64,000 nucleotides of DNA from Chryseobacterium culicis (GTDB lineage Bacteria > Bacteroidota > Bacteroidia > Flavobacteriales > Weeksellaceae). This document shows, one piece after another, positions 1-8,311 of this stretch. The notes under the pieces were generated by a model. It searched no databases. It was given only the letters and a program-made list of their open reading frames with translations, and was not told the DNA's origin. The stretch is taken from the NCBI RefSeq assembly GCF_900108365.1, contig NZ_FNWQ01000001.1, positions 124,001 to 188,000 of the forward strand, written 5' to 3'. The translations under genes and the position numbers were made by a program. How positions within the stretch are numbered: position 1 is the first letter of the stretch; each line of letters opens with the position of its first letter.

Positions 1-1
1 C

Positions 2-127
2 AAATTCTTCTTTACTATTTTAGAACCTGCTGTTGCCTATGCGCTAGGTGTTGTATTGGTTATATATGGTATCTTCAGAATTTACAGGGCAATCTCAAGA
101 ATCAAAAAATCGAGAAATGAAGAATAG
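2..127 (+). CDS. C-terminal end of a small membrane protein (partial)
   Basis: An open frame enters from the left edge and ends at TAG 125-127. It encodes about 41 residues with one hydrophobic segment (around LEPAVAYALGVVLVIYGIF) followed by a basic tail ending SRNEE. The 5' part lies outside the window, so the family cannot be named. The stop overlaps the ATG of the next gene (117), which suggests one operon and coupled translation. From memory of flavobacterial genomes, PstS-like lipoproteins of the next type often sit downstream of exbBD/tonB-like genes, but those are not in this window. Confidence 0.55.
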   Translation, partial: KFFFTILEPAVAYALGVVLVIYGIFRIYRAISRIKKSRNEE

Positions 128-989
128 TTTAAAGCTTGCAGTAATTTTTGCTTTAAGCATAATGCTTGCAGGCTGCAAAAAGGAGAAAAATGCTCCCTCA
201 TATCACAAAGGTGATCTTACCATTTTTACTGACGAATCCTTCCAAAGCGTCACAGAGGCATTAGCTGACGGCTATATGATCAATTATCCTGAAACCCACA
301 TAAAAGTACAAACCAAAAAAGAAGACTTGGGACTTCTGGATCTGCTTAAAGGAAGTGCTAAAGTGGTAGTAATGTCCAGAAATCTTACTCCGGAAGAAAT
401 AAAAACATACGAAGAGAGAACAGATTTAAAATTTCTGCCTGCTAAATTTGCTGCAGATGCCGTTGTTTTTGTTGTGCCTAAAGACTCTCCGAAGGAAAGT
501 ATCTCCATGGAGGAAATCAACAGCGGGCTGATGTCCGACAAAAAAGAATTTATTTTTGACGGAACCAACTCCAGTAATCTGAATTTTGTAGCTGAAAAAT
601 TTAAAAAACAGCCAAAAGACCTTCAATTTTCCATTATTCCGGGAAATCAGAAGATTATAGAGGAATTAGGAAAATACCCCGAAAAAATAGGCGTTGTAGG
701 GCTCAATACTTTTAGCCGCCCCTATGATAAAACTTCTGAAAAATTAAGAGCGATGGTGAAAGTTCTTCCTGTTGTAAATAATGGGAAGCTTTATAACCCG
801 GATTTTGAAGGGCTTCGTTCCATGGAATATCCATTTACAAGAGTCCTTTATTTCCTGATCAACGAAGGTAACTTTAATATCGCCAATGGTTTTATAAGAT
901 TTTCATGTACACACCTGGGACAGAAAATCGTTCAGAAAGAAGGTCTGCAGCCTTATAACCTGTACAAGAGAGAGGTACAGATGCGTTAA
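117..989 (+). CDS. PstS-like phosphate-type substrate-binding lipoprotein
   Basis: A periplasmic binding protein of the PstS family (about 290 residues). I chose the ATG at 117 rather than the upstream ATG at 48, because a lipoprotein signal follows it directly: MKNSLKLAVIFALSIMLAGC, with the lipobox LAGC and then KKEK. The mature part has PBP-like segments: an early TIFTDESFQSVTEAL, a central VVFVVPKDSP hinge-like strand, and EKIGVVGLNTFS. No pst permease or ATPase genes are adjacent. The start overlaps the preceding membrane-protein gene, and the TPR protein follows 91 nt later. In this lineage such proteins often accompany energy-transducing ExbB/ExbD/TonB genes and may not be a classical ABC importer component; that is inference. 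Confidence 0.75.
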   Translation: MKNSLKLAVIFALSIMLAGCKKEKNAPSYHKGDLTIFTDESFQSVTEALADGYMINYPETHIKVQTKKEDLGLLDLLKGSAKVVVMSRNLTPEEIKTYEERTDLKFLPAKFAADAVVFVVPKDSPKESISMEEINSGLMSDKKEFIFDGTNSSNLNFVAEKFKKQPKDLQFSIIPGNQKIIEELGKYPEKIGVVGLNTFSRPYDKTSEKLRAMVKVLPVVNNGKLYNPDFEGLRSMEYPFTRVLYFLINEGNFNIANGFIRFSCTHLGQKIVQKEGLQPYNLYKREVQMR

Positions 990-1080
990 AAAATATTAAA
1001 TTCACAATTTACCCCTGTTAAAAATTTTGATTTGGTCTGAAAATTGTGTATAATAAAACTCAATTATTAGAAAATATAAA

Positions 1081-2733
1081 ATGAAAGATATAATGAATAT
1101 GAATGTAAAGAAGATTGCTTTTGGAGCAGCCGTGGTATTTTTTACCGGTTTTGCCTCTGCACAAACGCTGCAGGATGGTATTAACAGTATAGACAGTGAT
1201 AAATTTGCTCAGGCAAAAACAAACTTCACTAATATGATCGCTAAAGAACCTACAGCTGAAAACTACTTCTATTTAGGAAATACTTTCTTAAGACAAGGAG
1301 AGCCTGATTATGCTAAAGCAACAGAAAGCTTTAACAAAGGATTAGCTGCTGATTCGAAAAGCTATCTTAATAAAATCGGTTTAGCTGCTGTTAAATTAGG
1401 TAAAGGCGATAAAAACGCTGTAGCTGAAATTCAAAAAGTAGTCACTGATTCCAAAGAGAAAGATGCTGAAGTTCTTTTCAGAGCTGCAGAAGCTTTAACC
1501 TTATTTGAAAAAAACAGTTCACCTGACCTTGCGATCCAGTTTTTGAATAAAGCTATTGAGAAAGCTGAGAAGAAAGGGGTTCCTGCACATTACTATTATA
1601 CCTTAGGAGATGCTTACAGATTAAAAAGAATGCCGGGAGAGGCTATGTCTGCTTATGATAAAGCATTGCCTACTGCTAAAAATAAAGCTTCTGTTTACAC
1701 GAGAATGGCAACTTTATGGATGGCAGCACAACAGTGGCAGCAAGCTAAGCAAAACATTGATAAAGCTATCGGTGTAGACCCTACTTATGCTCCTGCCTAT
1801 AAAGCGCTTGCCGGATATGATATCAGATATCAGCAGAATGCAAAAGCAACTCAGGACCTTATCAACTATACAAAATACGCTGACGAAGATCCGTATACTC
1901 AATTAGAAATTGCAAAATTATACTTCACAAATGAAGACTATGCAAACTCTAAAATGGTACTAGATAAGATTTTTGATAAGATTGATGATCCGATTAAGTT
2001 CAAATTAAGAGCTTACAATGCCTACGCAGATAAAAACTATGCAGATGCCAAGCAAAATATGGATACATTTGTTTCTCAGGCTGAGAAAACAAGAGTACTA
2101 CCAGCTGATCAGGGTTTACAGGGACTTATTGCTGCCGGTTTAGCAAAGGATGAAAAAGATGCTGCGAAAAAGTCTGCTTTAATGGCTGAAGCACAGCAGA
2201 AAGTGGCTATTGCAAAGGCTGCTAAGGATGAGACAATGAAGTGGGATCTTGAATTGGCCAACATCGCAGGAGGTGGCGGCGTATCTCAGTCTGAAGTGGA
2301 CAAAGGACCTACTAATCCTGAAATTGAAGCATTGAAACAGAAAGTTGCGGCTAACAGCCAGGATTCTGATTCATTATTTAAGTTAGCGACGGCTTACCAG
2401 GATGTTAAAAACTGGAATGGTGCAATTCTTACATGGCAAAAAATGTCAACGTTACTTCCTGATTGGGCTCCGGCTTATTACAGCCAGGGATATTCTTACC
2501 AGCAGGCAGGAAATAACGATGCCGCAAAAATTGCCTATGAGAAATTCATCAGTACTGTAAAACCAGCTGACCAGGAAGCTAACAAACAGACTCTTGCCTA
2601 TGCTTATTTTGCAGTAGCATATATGAGCAAAGACTCTGATCCTGCTAAAGCAAAAGATTATGTGGCTAAATCTTTACAGTTGGATCCTACGTATCAGGAT
2701 GCTGTAAAATTAAATGCAGAAATCAACAAGTAA
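1081..2733 (+). CDS. Exported tetratricopeptide-repeat protein
   Basis: A 550-residue protein with a Sec signal peptide (KKIAFGAAVVFFTGFASAQ, cleavage after SAQ), then almost entirely TPR-type helical hairpins. Repeats are visible around residues 50-95 (AENYFYLGNTFLRQGEPDYAKA), 165-240 (HYYYTLGDAYRLKRMPGEA and similar) and 430-545 (SLFKLATAYQDVKNWNGA and similar). TPR arrays act as protein-binding scaffolds; the partner is unknown, probably in the periplasm or at the outer membrane. Three nearby ATGs (1081, 1093, 1099) are possible starts; 1093 or 1099 would give a more typical signal peptide. A terminator follows at 2760. It lies downstream of the PstS-like lipoprotein, probably in the same locus. 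Confidence 0.8.
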   Translation: MKDIMNMNVKKIAFGAAVVFFTGFASAQTLQDGINSIDSDKFAQAKTNFTNMIAKEPTAENYFYLGNTFLRQGEPDYAKATESFNKGLAADSKSYLNKIGLAAVKLGKGDKNAVAEIQKVVTDSKEKDAEVLFRAAEALTLFEKNSSPDLAIQFLNKAIEKAEKKGVPAHYYYTLGDAYRLKRMPGEAMSAYDKALPTAKNKASVYTRMATLWMAAQQWQQAKQNIDKAIGVDPTYAPAYKALAGYDIRYQQNAKATQDLINYTKYADEDPYTQLEIAKLYFTNEDYANSKMVLDKIFDKIDDPIKFKLRAYNAYADKNYADAKQNMDTFVSQAEKTRVLPADQGLQGLIAAGLAKDEKDAAKKSALMAEAQQKVAIAKAAKDETMKWDLELANIAGGGGVSQSEVDKGPTNPEIEALKQKVAANSQDSDSLFKLATAYQDVKNWNGAILTWQKMSTLLPDWAPAYYSQGYSYQQAGNNDAAKIAYEKFISTVKPADQEANKQTLAYAYFAVAYMSKDSDPAKAKDYVAKSLQLDPTYQDAVKLNAEINK

Positions 2734-2759
2734 TTTAAAATTTAAATTATAGATATTAC

Positions 2760-2796
2760 AACTTCCCATTCATTGTGTTTGGGAAGTTTTTATTTT
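2760..2796 (+). terminator. Rho-independent terminator after the TPR gene
   Basis: A 9-bp stem AACTTCCCA (2760-2768) / TGGGAAGTT (2780-2788) is followed by a T-rich run. It separates the TPR gene from bshB1. Confidence 0.75.
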
Positions 2797-2814
2797 AAAC
2801 TTATCTTTGATTAT

Positions 2815-3534
2815 ATGAAAACTGATATACTTGCTTTTGGAGCGCATCCTGACGATGTGGAATTGGGATGTGGCGGAACTATTGCCAAAATGGTTTCAGA
2901 GGGTAAAAAATGTGTGGTTGTAGATCTTACTAGAGGAGAGCTTGGAACAAGAGGCACGGATGAAACGAGAAAAGCTGAAGCTGCAGACGCTGCTAAAATT
3001 TTAGGATTATCTGCGCGTGAGAATCTGGGAATGAAAGACGGGTTTCTTGTAAATTCCGAAGAATACCAATTGAGGATCGTAAAAATGATCCGCAAATACC
3101 GCCCGGAAATCGTCTTGGCGAATGCAATTGATGATAGACACCCGGATCATGCAAAAGGAGCGAAATTAGTGTCTGATGCGTGCTTTTTGTCCGGTTTAAG
3201 AAAAATAGAGACTGTATGGGAGGGAGAAGCTCAGGAAGTCTGGAGACCTAAGCATGTTTTTCATTACATTCAGTGGAAAGATATCAAACCGGAATTTGTA
3301 ATTGATATCTCAGAACATCTTAAGACAAAACTTGAAGCTTGCATGGCTTATAAAACCCAGTTTTATGATCCAACTTCTAAAGAACCCGAAACACCGATTA
3401 CCACAAAAGACTTTTATGAGAGCTTAACATACCGGGCTCAGGATTTAGGCCGGTTGTCGGGAGTTACTTACGCTGAGGGCTTTACATCTGAAAAATTAAT
3501 TTCTTTGAAAAATTTTGATGGAATTGTTTGGTAG
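2815..3534 (+). CDS. bshB1: Bacillithiol biosynthesis deacetylase BshB1
   Basis: A 239-residue zinc-dependent N-acetylglucosaminyl-malate deacetylase of the LmbE/PIG-L family. It removes the acetyl group from GlcNAc-malate in bacillithiol synthesis, the low-molecular-weight thiol used by many Bacteroidota. The metal motif AHPDDVELGCGG lies near the N terminus (about residues 9-20) and the second metal/active-site motif DDRHPDHAKGA near residue 105-115. Length is typical of BshB1. I chose the ATG at 2815 because MKTDILAFGAHPDD matches the family start; the upstream in-frame ATG at 2773 lies inside the preceding terminator. The other bacillithiol genes (bshA, bshC) are not nearby. Confidence 0.92.
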   Translation: MKTDILAFGAHPDDVELGCGGTIAKMVSEGKKCVVVDLTRGELGTRGTDETRKAEAADAAKILGLSARENLGMKDGFLVNSEEYQLRIVKMIRKYRPEIVLANAIDDRHPDHAKGAKLVSDACFLSGLRKIETVWEGEAQEVWRPKHVFHYIQWKDIKPEFVIDISEHLKTKLEACMAYKTQFYDPTSKEPETPITTKDFYESLTYRAQDLGRLSGVTYAEGFTSEKLISLKNFDGIVW

Positions 3535-3557
3535 TTGAGGAAATTGTCATATATTTG
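3527..3557 (+). promoter_or_regulatory. Promoter of tRNA-His (TTTG-N19-TATATTTG)
   Basis: TTTG at 3527-3530 and TATATTTG at 3550-3557, 19 nt apart, match the Bacteroidota primary sigma-factor consensus closely. The -33 element overlaps the end of bshB1, and the tRNA starts 13 nt after the -7 box. Confidence 0.75.
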
Positions 3558-3570
3558 CACTCAGAAAACG

Positions 3571-3644
<74 letters not shown>

Positions 3645-3651
3645 CTAAATT

Positions 3652-3684
3652 AGCACATTTTCAATTTGAAAATGTGCTTTTTTT
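3652..3684 (+). terminator. Terminator after tRNA-His
   Basis: AGCACATTTTC (3652-3662), loop AATTT, GAAAATGTGCT (3668-3678), then seven T. A strong intrinsic terminator. Confidence 0.85.
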
Positions 3685-3762
3685 ATGTCAGAAACAGTAT
3701 TAAACTGTCTTTAAATCAAACTGTTTGGTGTGTTATTTTTTTTAATAAGGTCTTAGAAAAAG

Positions 3763-3770
3763 TATATTTG
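3763..3770 (+). promoter_or_regulatory. -7 promoter element TATATTTG upstream of the decayed region
   Basis: TATATTTG matches TAnnTTTG exactly; a T-rich stretch sits where the -33 element would be. It points into the non-genic stretch that starts with ATG 3796. Confidence 0.45.
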
Positions 3771-3795
3771 CGCGGTAGTTTGAACATCATCAAGG

Positions 3796-4080
3796 ATGAA
3801 AATTTTACTTTTTACTATTTTTCCTTAATTCTATTCTAATCCTGATTTTACAAATAAAACCATATTTTTCGGGCAGCCGGAATTCTGAGAACTTCAGATG
3901 ACAGATAGTCCACCCCTACCAAGAATGTGTCTGTCAACTACGGAATACTGACGGATCCACCCGCAGATGATATAACACGAACAGCTGATATAGGAATCCT
4001 GAAGTTAGAGCTATAAATGGTGGAAAGAACACTTAAATTGGTCCAAATACTGTAAAAGATATCTTAACTGTAAAAACTGC
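3796..4080 (+). pseudogene. Probable remnant of an exported protein gene, or an unrecognised RNA
   Basis: This stretch holds no intact gene but looks like decayed coding DNA. ATG 3796 starts MKILLFTIF and then hits a stop; shifting one base gives LNSILILILQIKPYFSG, a signal-like hydrophobic stretch. From 3909 a second frame reads STPTKNVSVNYGILTDPP and on to a TAA at 4014. The same frame resumes as NGGKNT, stop, then IGPNTVKDILTVKTADKISVE. It is bounded by a promoter-like box (3763) and a hairpin terminator (4098). No family is recognisable. A structured non-coding RNA of about 330 nt between that promoter and terminator is the alternative. Confidence 0.35.
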
Positions 4081-4097
4081 TGATAAAATTTCAGTAG

Positions 4098-4118
4098 AAC
4101 GGGCTTTGCCCGTTTTTT
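4098..4118 (+). terminator. Terminator closing the 3.76-4.1 kb transcription unit
   Basis: AACGGGC / GCCCGTT stem with TTT loop followed by a T run at 4113-4118. Confidence 0.75.
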
Positions 4119-4153
4119 GTGCGGCAACAAATAATAATTTTGATTATCAGGCA

Positions 4154-4180
4154 TAAAAAAAGCATCTTTTTCAGATGCTT
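4154..4180 (-). terminator. Terminator of the PUR-domain gene
   Basis: AGCATCT (4161-4167) / AGATGCT (4173-4179) with an A run at 4155-4161, which reads as a T tract on the minus strand just downstream of the 4202-4537 gene. Confidence 0.75.
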
Positions 4181-4201
4181 GTGTTTTTAGATATTCTTTT
4201 T

Positions 4202-4537
4202 TTAAACTTCGTCGTCAGAATCAATTGTAAAAGATCTGCTCTTGAAGTCTTTGTCATGTTTTTCTGAAATTACATCCTCACCCTTTTCATTAATGATGAA
4301 ATCTGTGGACTCATTAAACATCTCCTGGAAACTCTTAAAATCTTCCTTATAAAGGTAAATTTTATGCTTCTCGAATGTAGCTTCCCCATTCTCTCCGAAA
4401 TTCTTCTTACTCTCAGTGATGGTAAGATAATAATCTCCTGCTTTCGTCTCGCGCACATCAAAGAAATAAGTTCTTCTCCCTGCTTTTAACACCTTCGTGA
4501 AAATTTCATTTTCATGGCGTTCCTTGTATTCACTCAT
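4202..4537 (-). CDS. PUR-family nucleic-acid-binding protein (DUF3276)
   Basis: A 111-residue protein matching the bacterial PUR-alpha-like family (DUF3276), small single-stranded DNA/RNA-binding proteins common in Bacteroidota and Borrelia. Visible family features are the N-terminal block IFTKVLKAGRRTYFFDVRE, the strand DYYLTITESKK and the region KIYLYKEDFKSFQEMF, followed by an acidic tail (SDDEV). It is a single-gene unit: a -7 box TATATTTG reads on the minus strand at 4574-4567 and a terminator lies at 4154-4180. Function in the cell is not established; a regulatory RNA/DNA-binding role is inferred from the fold. Confidence 0.88.
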   Translation of the reverse strand: MSEYKERHENEIFTKVLKAGRRTYFFDVRETKAGDYYLTITESKKNFGENGEATFEKHKIYLYKEDFKSFQEMFNESTDFIINEKGEDVISEKHDKDFKSRSFTIDSDDEV

Positions 4538-4566
4538 TGTTAGATATTTTTTAATCTTGTTAAGAA

Positions 4567-4574
4567 CAAATATA
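4567..4574 (-). promoter_or_regulatory. -7 element of the PUR-domain gene
   Basis: CAAATATA on the plus strand reads TATATTTG on the minus strand, 30 nt upstream of the start codon at 4537. Confidence 0.5.
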
Positions 4575-4636
4575 AAAGAATTCTTTTAATCACAAAATTT
4601 TTTTTATGATTTATTTAACAATTGAGAACGAAATGG

Positions 4637-6298
4637 CTAAGCGGTTACAGAATTGGTAATTTCTGTAAGGTTAAGAATCTGATCTGCTTTTTGAGCGCTA
4701 GACTCTCTGTGTGTGATGATTATGGAAGTAGCGTTGCTTATTTTTTTATCAATATTCTCCAGAATATTTTGCTCGGTTTCGGTGTCCAGAGCAGATAATG
4801 AATCGTCAAAAATAATGATCTTCGGGTCTTTAATTAAAGCTCTTGCAATACAAATTCTCTGCTTTTGTCCCCCGGAAAGCATCACTCCGCGTTCACCTAC
4901 AAGTGTTTTATATTGCTCTTTAAACTCTACGATATTTTTATGAACATCCGCTATATTAGCATATTCTACCACTTTCTCATGCGAAGGATGATCTATGGCA
5001 AAACCAATGTTGTTCTCTATAGAATCTGAGAATAAATAACTTTCCTGAGGAATGTACCCTATAAAATCTCGGTAGTTGCTAAGATTGTGATCCTTAAGAT
5101 TTTTACCGTCAATTAAAATTTCCCCTTCCGTAGGATCTATTAACCGGCATAAAAGTAATGCGATTGTTGATTTTCCACTTCCGGTTTTACCCATAATAGC
5201 CAACGATTCTCCTGCTTTTACTTTAAAACTCAAGCTTTCAAGTGCTTTGATTCCCGTATTAGGATATACATAAGATACGTTTCTGAATTCTATATCTCCC
5301 CTAATAGGATAGTTTTCGAAATTGGTATTGATGATCTCAGATTTTTTATCCATGAATTCATTAATCCTCTGCATGGAAGCTTCAGCTCTCTGATTCACAG
5401 AGGTTACCCATCCTACCATAGAGAAAGGGAAGATCAGTGTATTGATATACATGAAGAAATCTGCAATTTTACCGATACTCAGTTCTCCGGCAATATACTT
5501 GGTCCCTCCGATCAGAATAATCGCAACATTCAGTAATCCGATCACAAAAAGAATGATGGTAAAGAAATAGGCTTCCGTTTTGGCTAGATCCAAAGCTTTA
5601 TTCTGGTAATCAGTAACCTTGATTCCGTAGTTTTTTTCAATATATTTTTCTCTTGCGAAGAATTTTACCACACGGATCCCGGAAAAGCTGTCCTGAACGA
5701 AAGTTGAAATGGCAGACTGGCTTTTCTGCATGACCTTCGACTTTTTATTGATGATTGAGCTTACCTTATAAATGGCAAAAGATAAAATGGGAAGCGGAAG
5801 TAAAGTCCACATCGTCATGGAGGCATCCGTTTTTACCATATAAATGGCAGTGATCACCACAAGGACAATCAGGTTGGCAACATACATGACACCTGGGCCC
5901 AGATACATCCTTACCGCTACCACATCTTCACTTAGTCTGTTCATTAAGTCTCCAATGGTAGTCTGCTTATAATCCGTTAAAGATAAATCCTGATAATGTC
6001 TGTAGATTTTATTTTTCAGCTCATATTCTATTCTTCGGGAGGCAACAATAATCGTCTGCCTCATCATGAAGGTAAAAAATCCGGTGAGAAGGGAGCATCC
6101 TACAATAATTCCAACATAGATCAGAACCTGATTGTTAAAGCCAAGGTTTCCATTTTTTGTAAGTTCATCTACAGATTTTCCTACAAACTGAACCTTATAT
6201 ATATTGAAGAAATTACTGGCAATAATAAATAGTACTCCCCAAAACAGCAGTATTTTGTGTTTCCAAAAATAGGGGTTTAAGGTTTTTAGCGCTTTCAT
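4637..6298 (-). CDS. ABC exporter half-transporter (fused permease and ATPase)
   Basis: A 553-residue type IV ABC exporter: six transmembrane helices in residues 1-310, then an ATPase domain. The Walker A motif is MGKTGSGKST, the signature LSGGQKQR, Walker B IIIFDDSLSALD and the H-loop IIITHR. The residue after the Walker B aspartate is Asp rather than the usual catalytic Glu (FDDSLS), as in the MdlA/MdlB-type subgroup. It probably works as a homo- or heterodimer; no second half-transporter is adjacent and the substrate is unknown. I chose ATG 6298 (MKALKTLNPYF) over the upstream ATG at 6310. It is divergent from nusB, with which it shares a roughly 90-bp intergenic region. Confidence 0.9.
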   Translation of the reverse strand: MKALKTLNPYFWKHKILLFWGVLFIIASNFFNIYKVQFVGKSVDELTKNGNLGFNNQVLIYVGIIVGCSLLTGFFTFMMRQTIIVASRRIEYELKNKIYRHYQDLSLTDYKQTTIGDLMNRLSEDVVAVRMYLGPGVMYVANLIVLVVITAIYMVKTDASMTMWTLLPLPILSFAIYKVSSIINKKSKVMQKSQSAISTFVQDSFSGIRVVKFFAREKYIEKNYGIKVTDYQNKALDLAKTEAYFFTIILFVIGLLNVAIILIGGTKYIAGELSIGKIADFFMYINTLIFPFSMVGWVTSVNQRAEASMQRINEFMDKKSEIINTNFENYPIRGDIEFRNVSYVYPNTGIKALESLSFKVKAGESLAIMGKTGSGKSTIALLLCRLIDPTEGEILIDGKNLKDHNLSNYRDFIGYIPQESYLFSDSIENNIGFAIDHPSHEKVVEYANIADVHKNIVEFKEQYKTLVGERGVMLSGGQKQRICIARALIKDPKIIIFDDSLSALDTETEQNILENIDKKISNATSIIITHRESSAQKADQILNLTEITNSVTA

Positions 6299-6359
6299 AT
6301 AGTTGCACAAAATTACAAAAATGTCATCACACTACGAATTTCATCAATTTTAAATTTCG

Positions 6360-6367
6360 TATCTTTG
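6360..6367 (+). promoter_or_regulatory. -7 element upstream of nusB
   Basis: TATCTTTG matches TAnnTTTG, 22 nt before the nusB start codon; no good -33 element is visible. Confidence 0.5.
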
Positions 6368-6389
6368 CACCCATAAAAAAGCTCTTTGA

Positions 6390-7295
6390 ATGTTAGGAAG
6401 ACGACAAATCCGTGAAAAAGTAGTACAGACCGTGTATTCATACTACCAGAATCCTGTAAAATTTGATGTTTTAGAGAAAAACATGTTTGCCGGGATAGAG
6501 AAAATCTATTATCTGTACATCTATCAGCTCAACTTTTTAGTGGGTCTGAAAGATTTGGCAGAGAACCAGATCGAAATTGGTAAGAATAAATTTCTTAAAA
6601 CTGATGCTGATATCAATCCTAATCAAAAATTCATCAATAACCAGGTATTGCTTAAACTGGAAGAGAATCCTGAAAGACTGTTCTTTACAGGCCAGCACAA
6701 GCAATTGAAATGGGATATGCATGATGATTTATTGGTGAAGACTTTCCAGAGAATTACGGCTGGAAAACGTTATCAGGATTTCATGAAAGAAGAAGGATAC
6801 TCTTTTGAAGAAGATCAGAAATTTATCGGGAAATTATTCTTACGATATATTGCTGAAAATGAAGATTTTCATGATTATTTGGGTGATAAAGAACTTTCAT
6901 GGTATGATGATATCCATATCGCCAACTCCATGGTTCAAAAAACCATCGGCTTCCTGAGAGAAGATGAAGAAAGCAGAACTTTGATCAAAATGATTAAAGA
7001 TGAAGAAGATAAAACATTCGCTGCAAAATTGTTGAGAGATACCCTGAACAACTGGGAAAACAATGAAAAGAAACTGGAAGAAAGGCTGGAAAACTGGGAT
7101 CTGGAAAGGGTTTCTTTAATGGATAAAGTAATTTTGTCTACAGCAATTGCAGAACTTGATAACTTTGCTTTCACCCCTTCAAGAGTGATCATTAACGAAT
7201 ATATTGAAATTGCAAAAGTATTTGCTACAGACCGTTCCAATATCTTCATCAATGGTATTTTAGATAAATATTGTAAAGATCAAAATAGAATATAA
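6390..7295 (+). CDS. nusB: Transcription antitermination factor NusB (long form)
   Basis: A 301-residue protein. The N terminus MLGRRQIREKVVQTVYSY is the typical start of NusB in this phylum. The C-terminal NusB domain covers roughly residues 190-300, ending VSLMDKVILSTAIAELD, RVIINEYIEIAKVFATD and INGILDKY, the conserved RNA/NusE-binding part. The protein is about twice the length of E. coli NusB because of an extended N-terminal half, usual in Bacteroidota. NusB acts with NusE in rRNA antitermination. It heads an apparent operon: the DUF1573 gene begins 1 nt after its stop, and yajC follows. Confidence 0.92.
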   Translation: MLGRRQIREKVVQTVYSYYQNPVKFDVLEKNMFAGIEKIYYLYIYQLNFLVGLKDLAENQIEIGKNKFLKTDADINPNQKFINNQVLLKLEENPERLFFTGQHKQLKWDMHDDLLVKTFQRITAGKRYQDFMKEEGYSFEEDQKFIGKLFLRYIAENEDFHDYLGDKELSWYDDIHIANSMVQKTIGFLREDEESRTLIKMIKDEEDKTFAAKLLRDTLNNWENNEKKLEERLENWDLERVSLMDKVILSTAIAELDNFAFTPSRVIINEYIEIAKVFATDRSNIFINGILDKYCKDQNRI

Positions 7296-7296
7296 A

Positions 7297-7803
7297 ATGA
7301 AAAAGACGTTATCAATTATCGCCTTGTCTATTATAGGCTTTGGGTTAGTTTCATGCAAAAAAGAGAACAAAGAAACTCAAAGTACTGAAACAGCAGCTAC
7401 TGATTCAGCATCTGTTGTAGCTCCTTTAACCACTGATTCTGTTGCAGCCCCTGCAGCAGGTGAGGCAGCGGCCCCTGTTTCTAATGAACCATCTACTTCT
7501 GTAGCTTTATCTGAAAACAGCTTCGATTTTGGAAAAATCAAAAAAGGAGATAAAGTAGAGCACGTATACGAAATCACGAACACGGGTAAAAATCCATTAA
7601 TTATTTCTGAAGTAAAGCCTGGATGCGGATGCACAGCTCCGGATTTTACAAAAGAGCCTATCATGCCTGGTAAAAAAGGAAAAGTTACGTTGCACTTTGA
7701 TTCTTCAAGCTTTGACGGAAACGTTCAGAAGTATGCAGATGTTTTTGCCAATGTGGAAAAAGCTCCCATCAGATTAACGTTCACCGCGAACATTCAACCA
7801 TAA
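7297..7803 (+). CDS. DUF1573 lipoprotein
   Basis: A 168-residue protein with a lipoprotein signal (MKKTLSIIALSIIGFGLVSC, then KKEN). A low-complexity linker rich in Ala, Thr, Ser and Val runs to about residue 70. The DUF1573 domain follows (SFDFGKIKKGDKVEHVYEI, KPGCGCTAP), an Ig-like beta domain with a conserved CGC motif. The domain is widespread in Bacteroidota envelopes; its role is unknown. It starts one base after nusB and 10 nt before yajC, an arrangement common in flavobacteria. The Lys-rich +2 region makes outer-membrane or periplasmic anchoring likely. Confidence 0.85.
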   Translation: MKKTLSIIALSIIGFGLVSCKKENKETQSTETAATDSASVVAPLTTDSVAAPAAGEAAAPVSNEPSTSVALSENSFDFGKIKKGDKVEHVYEITNTGKNPLIISEVKPGCGCTAPDFTKEPIMPGKKGKVTLHFDSSSFDGNVQKYADVFANVEKAPIRLTFTANIQP

Positions 7804-7813
7804 TATTTAAAAT

Positions 7814-8164
7814 ATGTTGACACTATTTTTACAGGCAGCAGGGGGATCTTCTCCTATGATGCTGATCATGATGGGTGTAATGTTTGTTGGGTTTTATTTC
7901 CTGATGATCAGACCTCAGATGAAAAAACAGAAGCAGGAAAAAAACTTTCAGGAAAACCTTAAAGTAGGAACAAGAGTGGTTCTTACATCAGGTCTTCACG
8001 GAAGAATTGCTCAGATTCAGGATGACGGTTTTGTTATCGAAACATTATCCGGAAAACTAAAGTTCGAAAAAGCAGCGGTTTCCAGAGAAATGACGGAAGC
8101 CCGTTTTGGAGATAAAGCAAAATCTACTGATAAAACAGAAACAGCAACTGAAGAAAAGAAATAA
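7814..8164 (+). CDS. yajC: Preprotein translocase subunit YajC
   Basis: A 116-residue protein with one N-terminal transmembrane helix (MMLIMMGVMFVGFYFLMI) followed by the signature RPQMKKQKQ and a soluble domain (VGTRVVLTSGLHGRI...). The C-terminal tail is charged (DKTETATEEKK). YajC associates with SecDF and the SecYEG translocon. It is the last gene of the nusB-DUF1573-yajC unit and is followed by a very strong terminator. Confidence 0.93.
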   Translation: MLTLFLQAAGGSSPMMLIMMGVMFVGFYFLMIRPQMKKQKQEKNFQENLKVGTRVVLTSGLHGRIAQIQDDGFVIETLSGKLKFEKAAVSREMTEARFGDKAKSTDKTETATEEKK

Positions 8165-8183
8165 TTCAGTCTGAAAAATATTG

Positions 8184-8226
8184 AGTTGCGGCGGGTGAAC
8201 GAAGTTCACCCGCCGCAACTTTTTAT
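8184..8226 (+). terminator. Strong terminator after yajC
   Basis: A perfect 17-bp GC-rich stem (8184-8200 with 8204-8220), loop GAA, then a T run. One of the strongest hairpins in the window. Confidence 0.9.
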
Positions 8227-8299
8227 ATACAATAAGTTCAGAAGTTTTTTGTGTCCATTTGTGAAAACAATTAGTGAGATTAGTGTTTAATAAAAAAAT

Positions 8300-8307
8300 T
8301 ATCTTTG
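8300..8307 (+). promoter_or_regulatory. -7 element directly in front of the SDR gene
   Basis: TATCTTTG ends 4 nt before the ATG at 8312, so transcription would start at or next to the start codon and the mRNA would be leaderless or nearly so. Confidence 0.55.
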
Positions 8308-8311
8308 CCCC

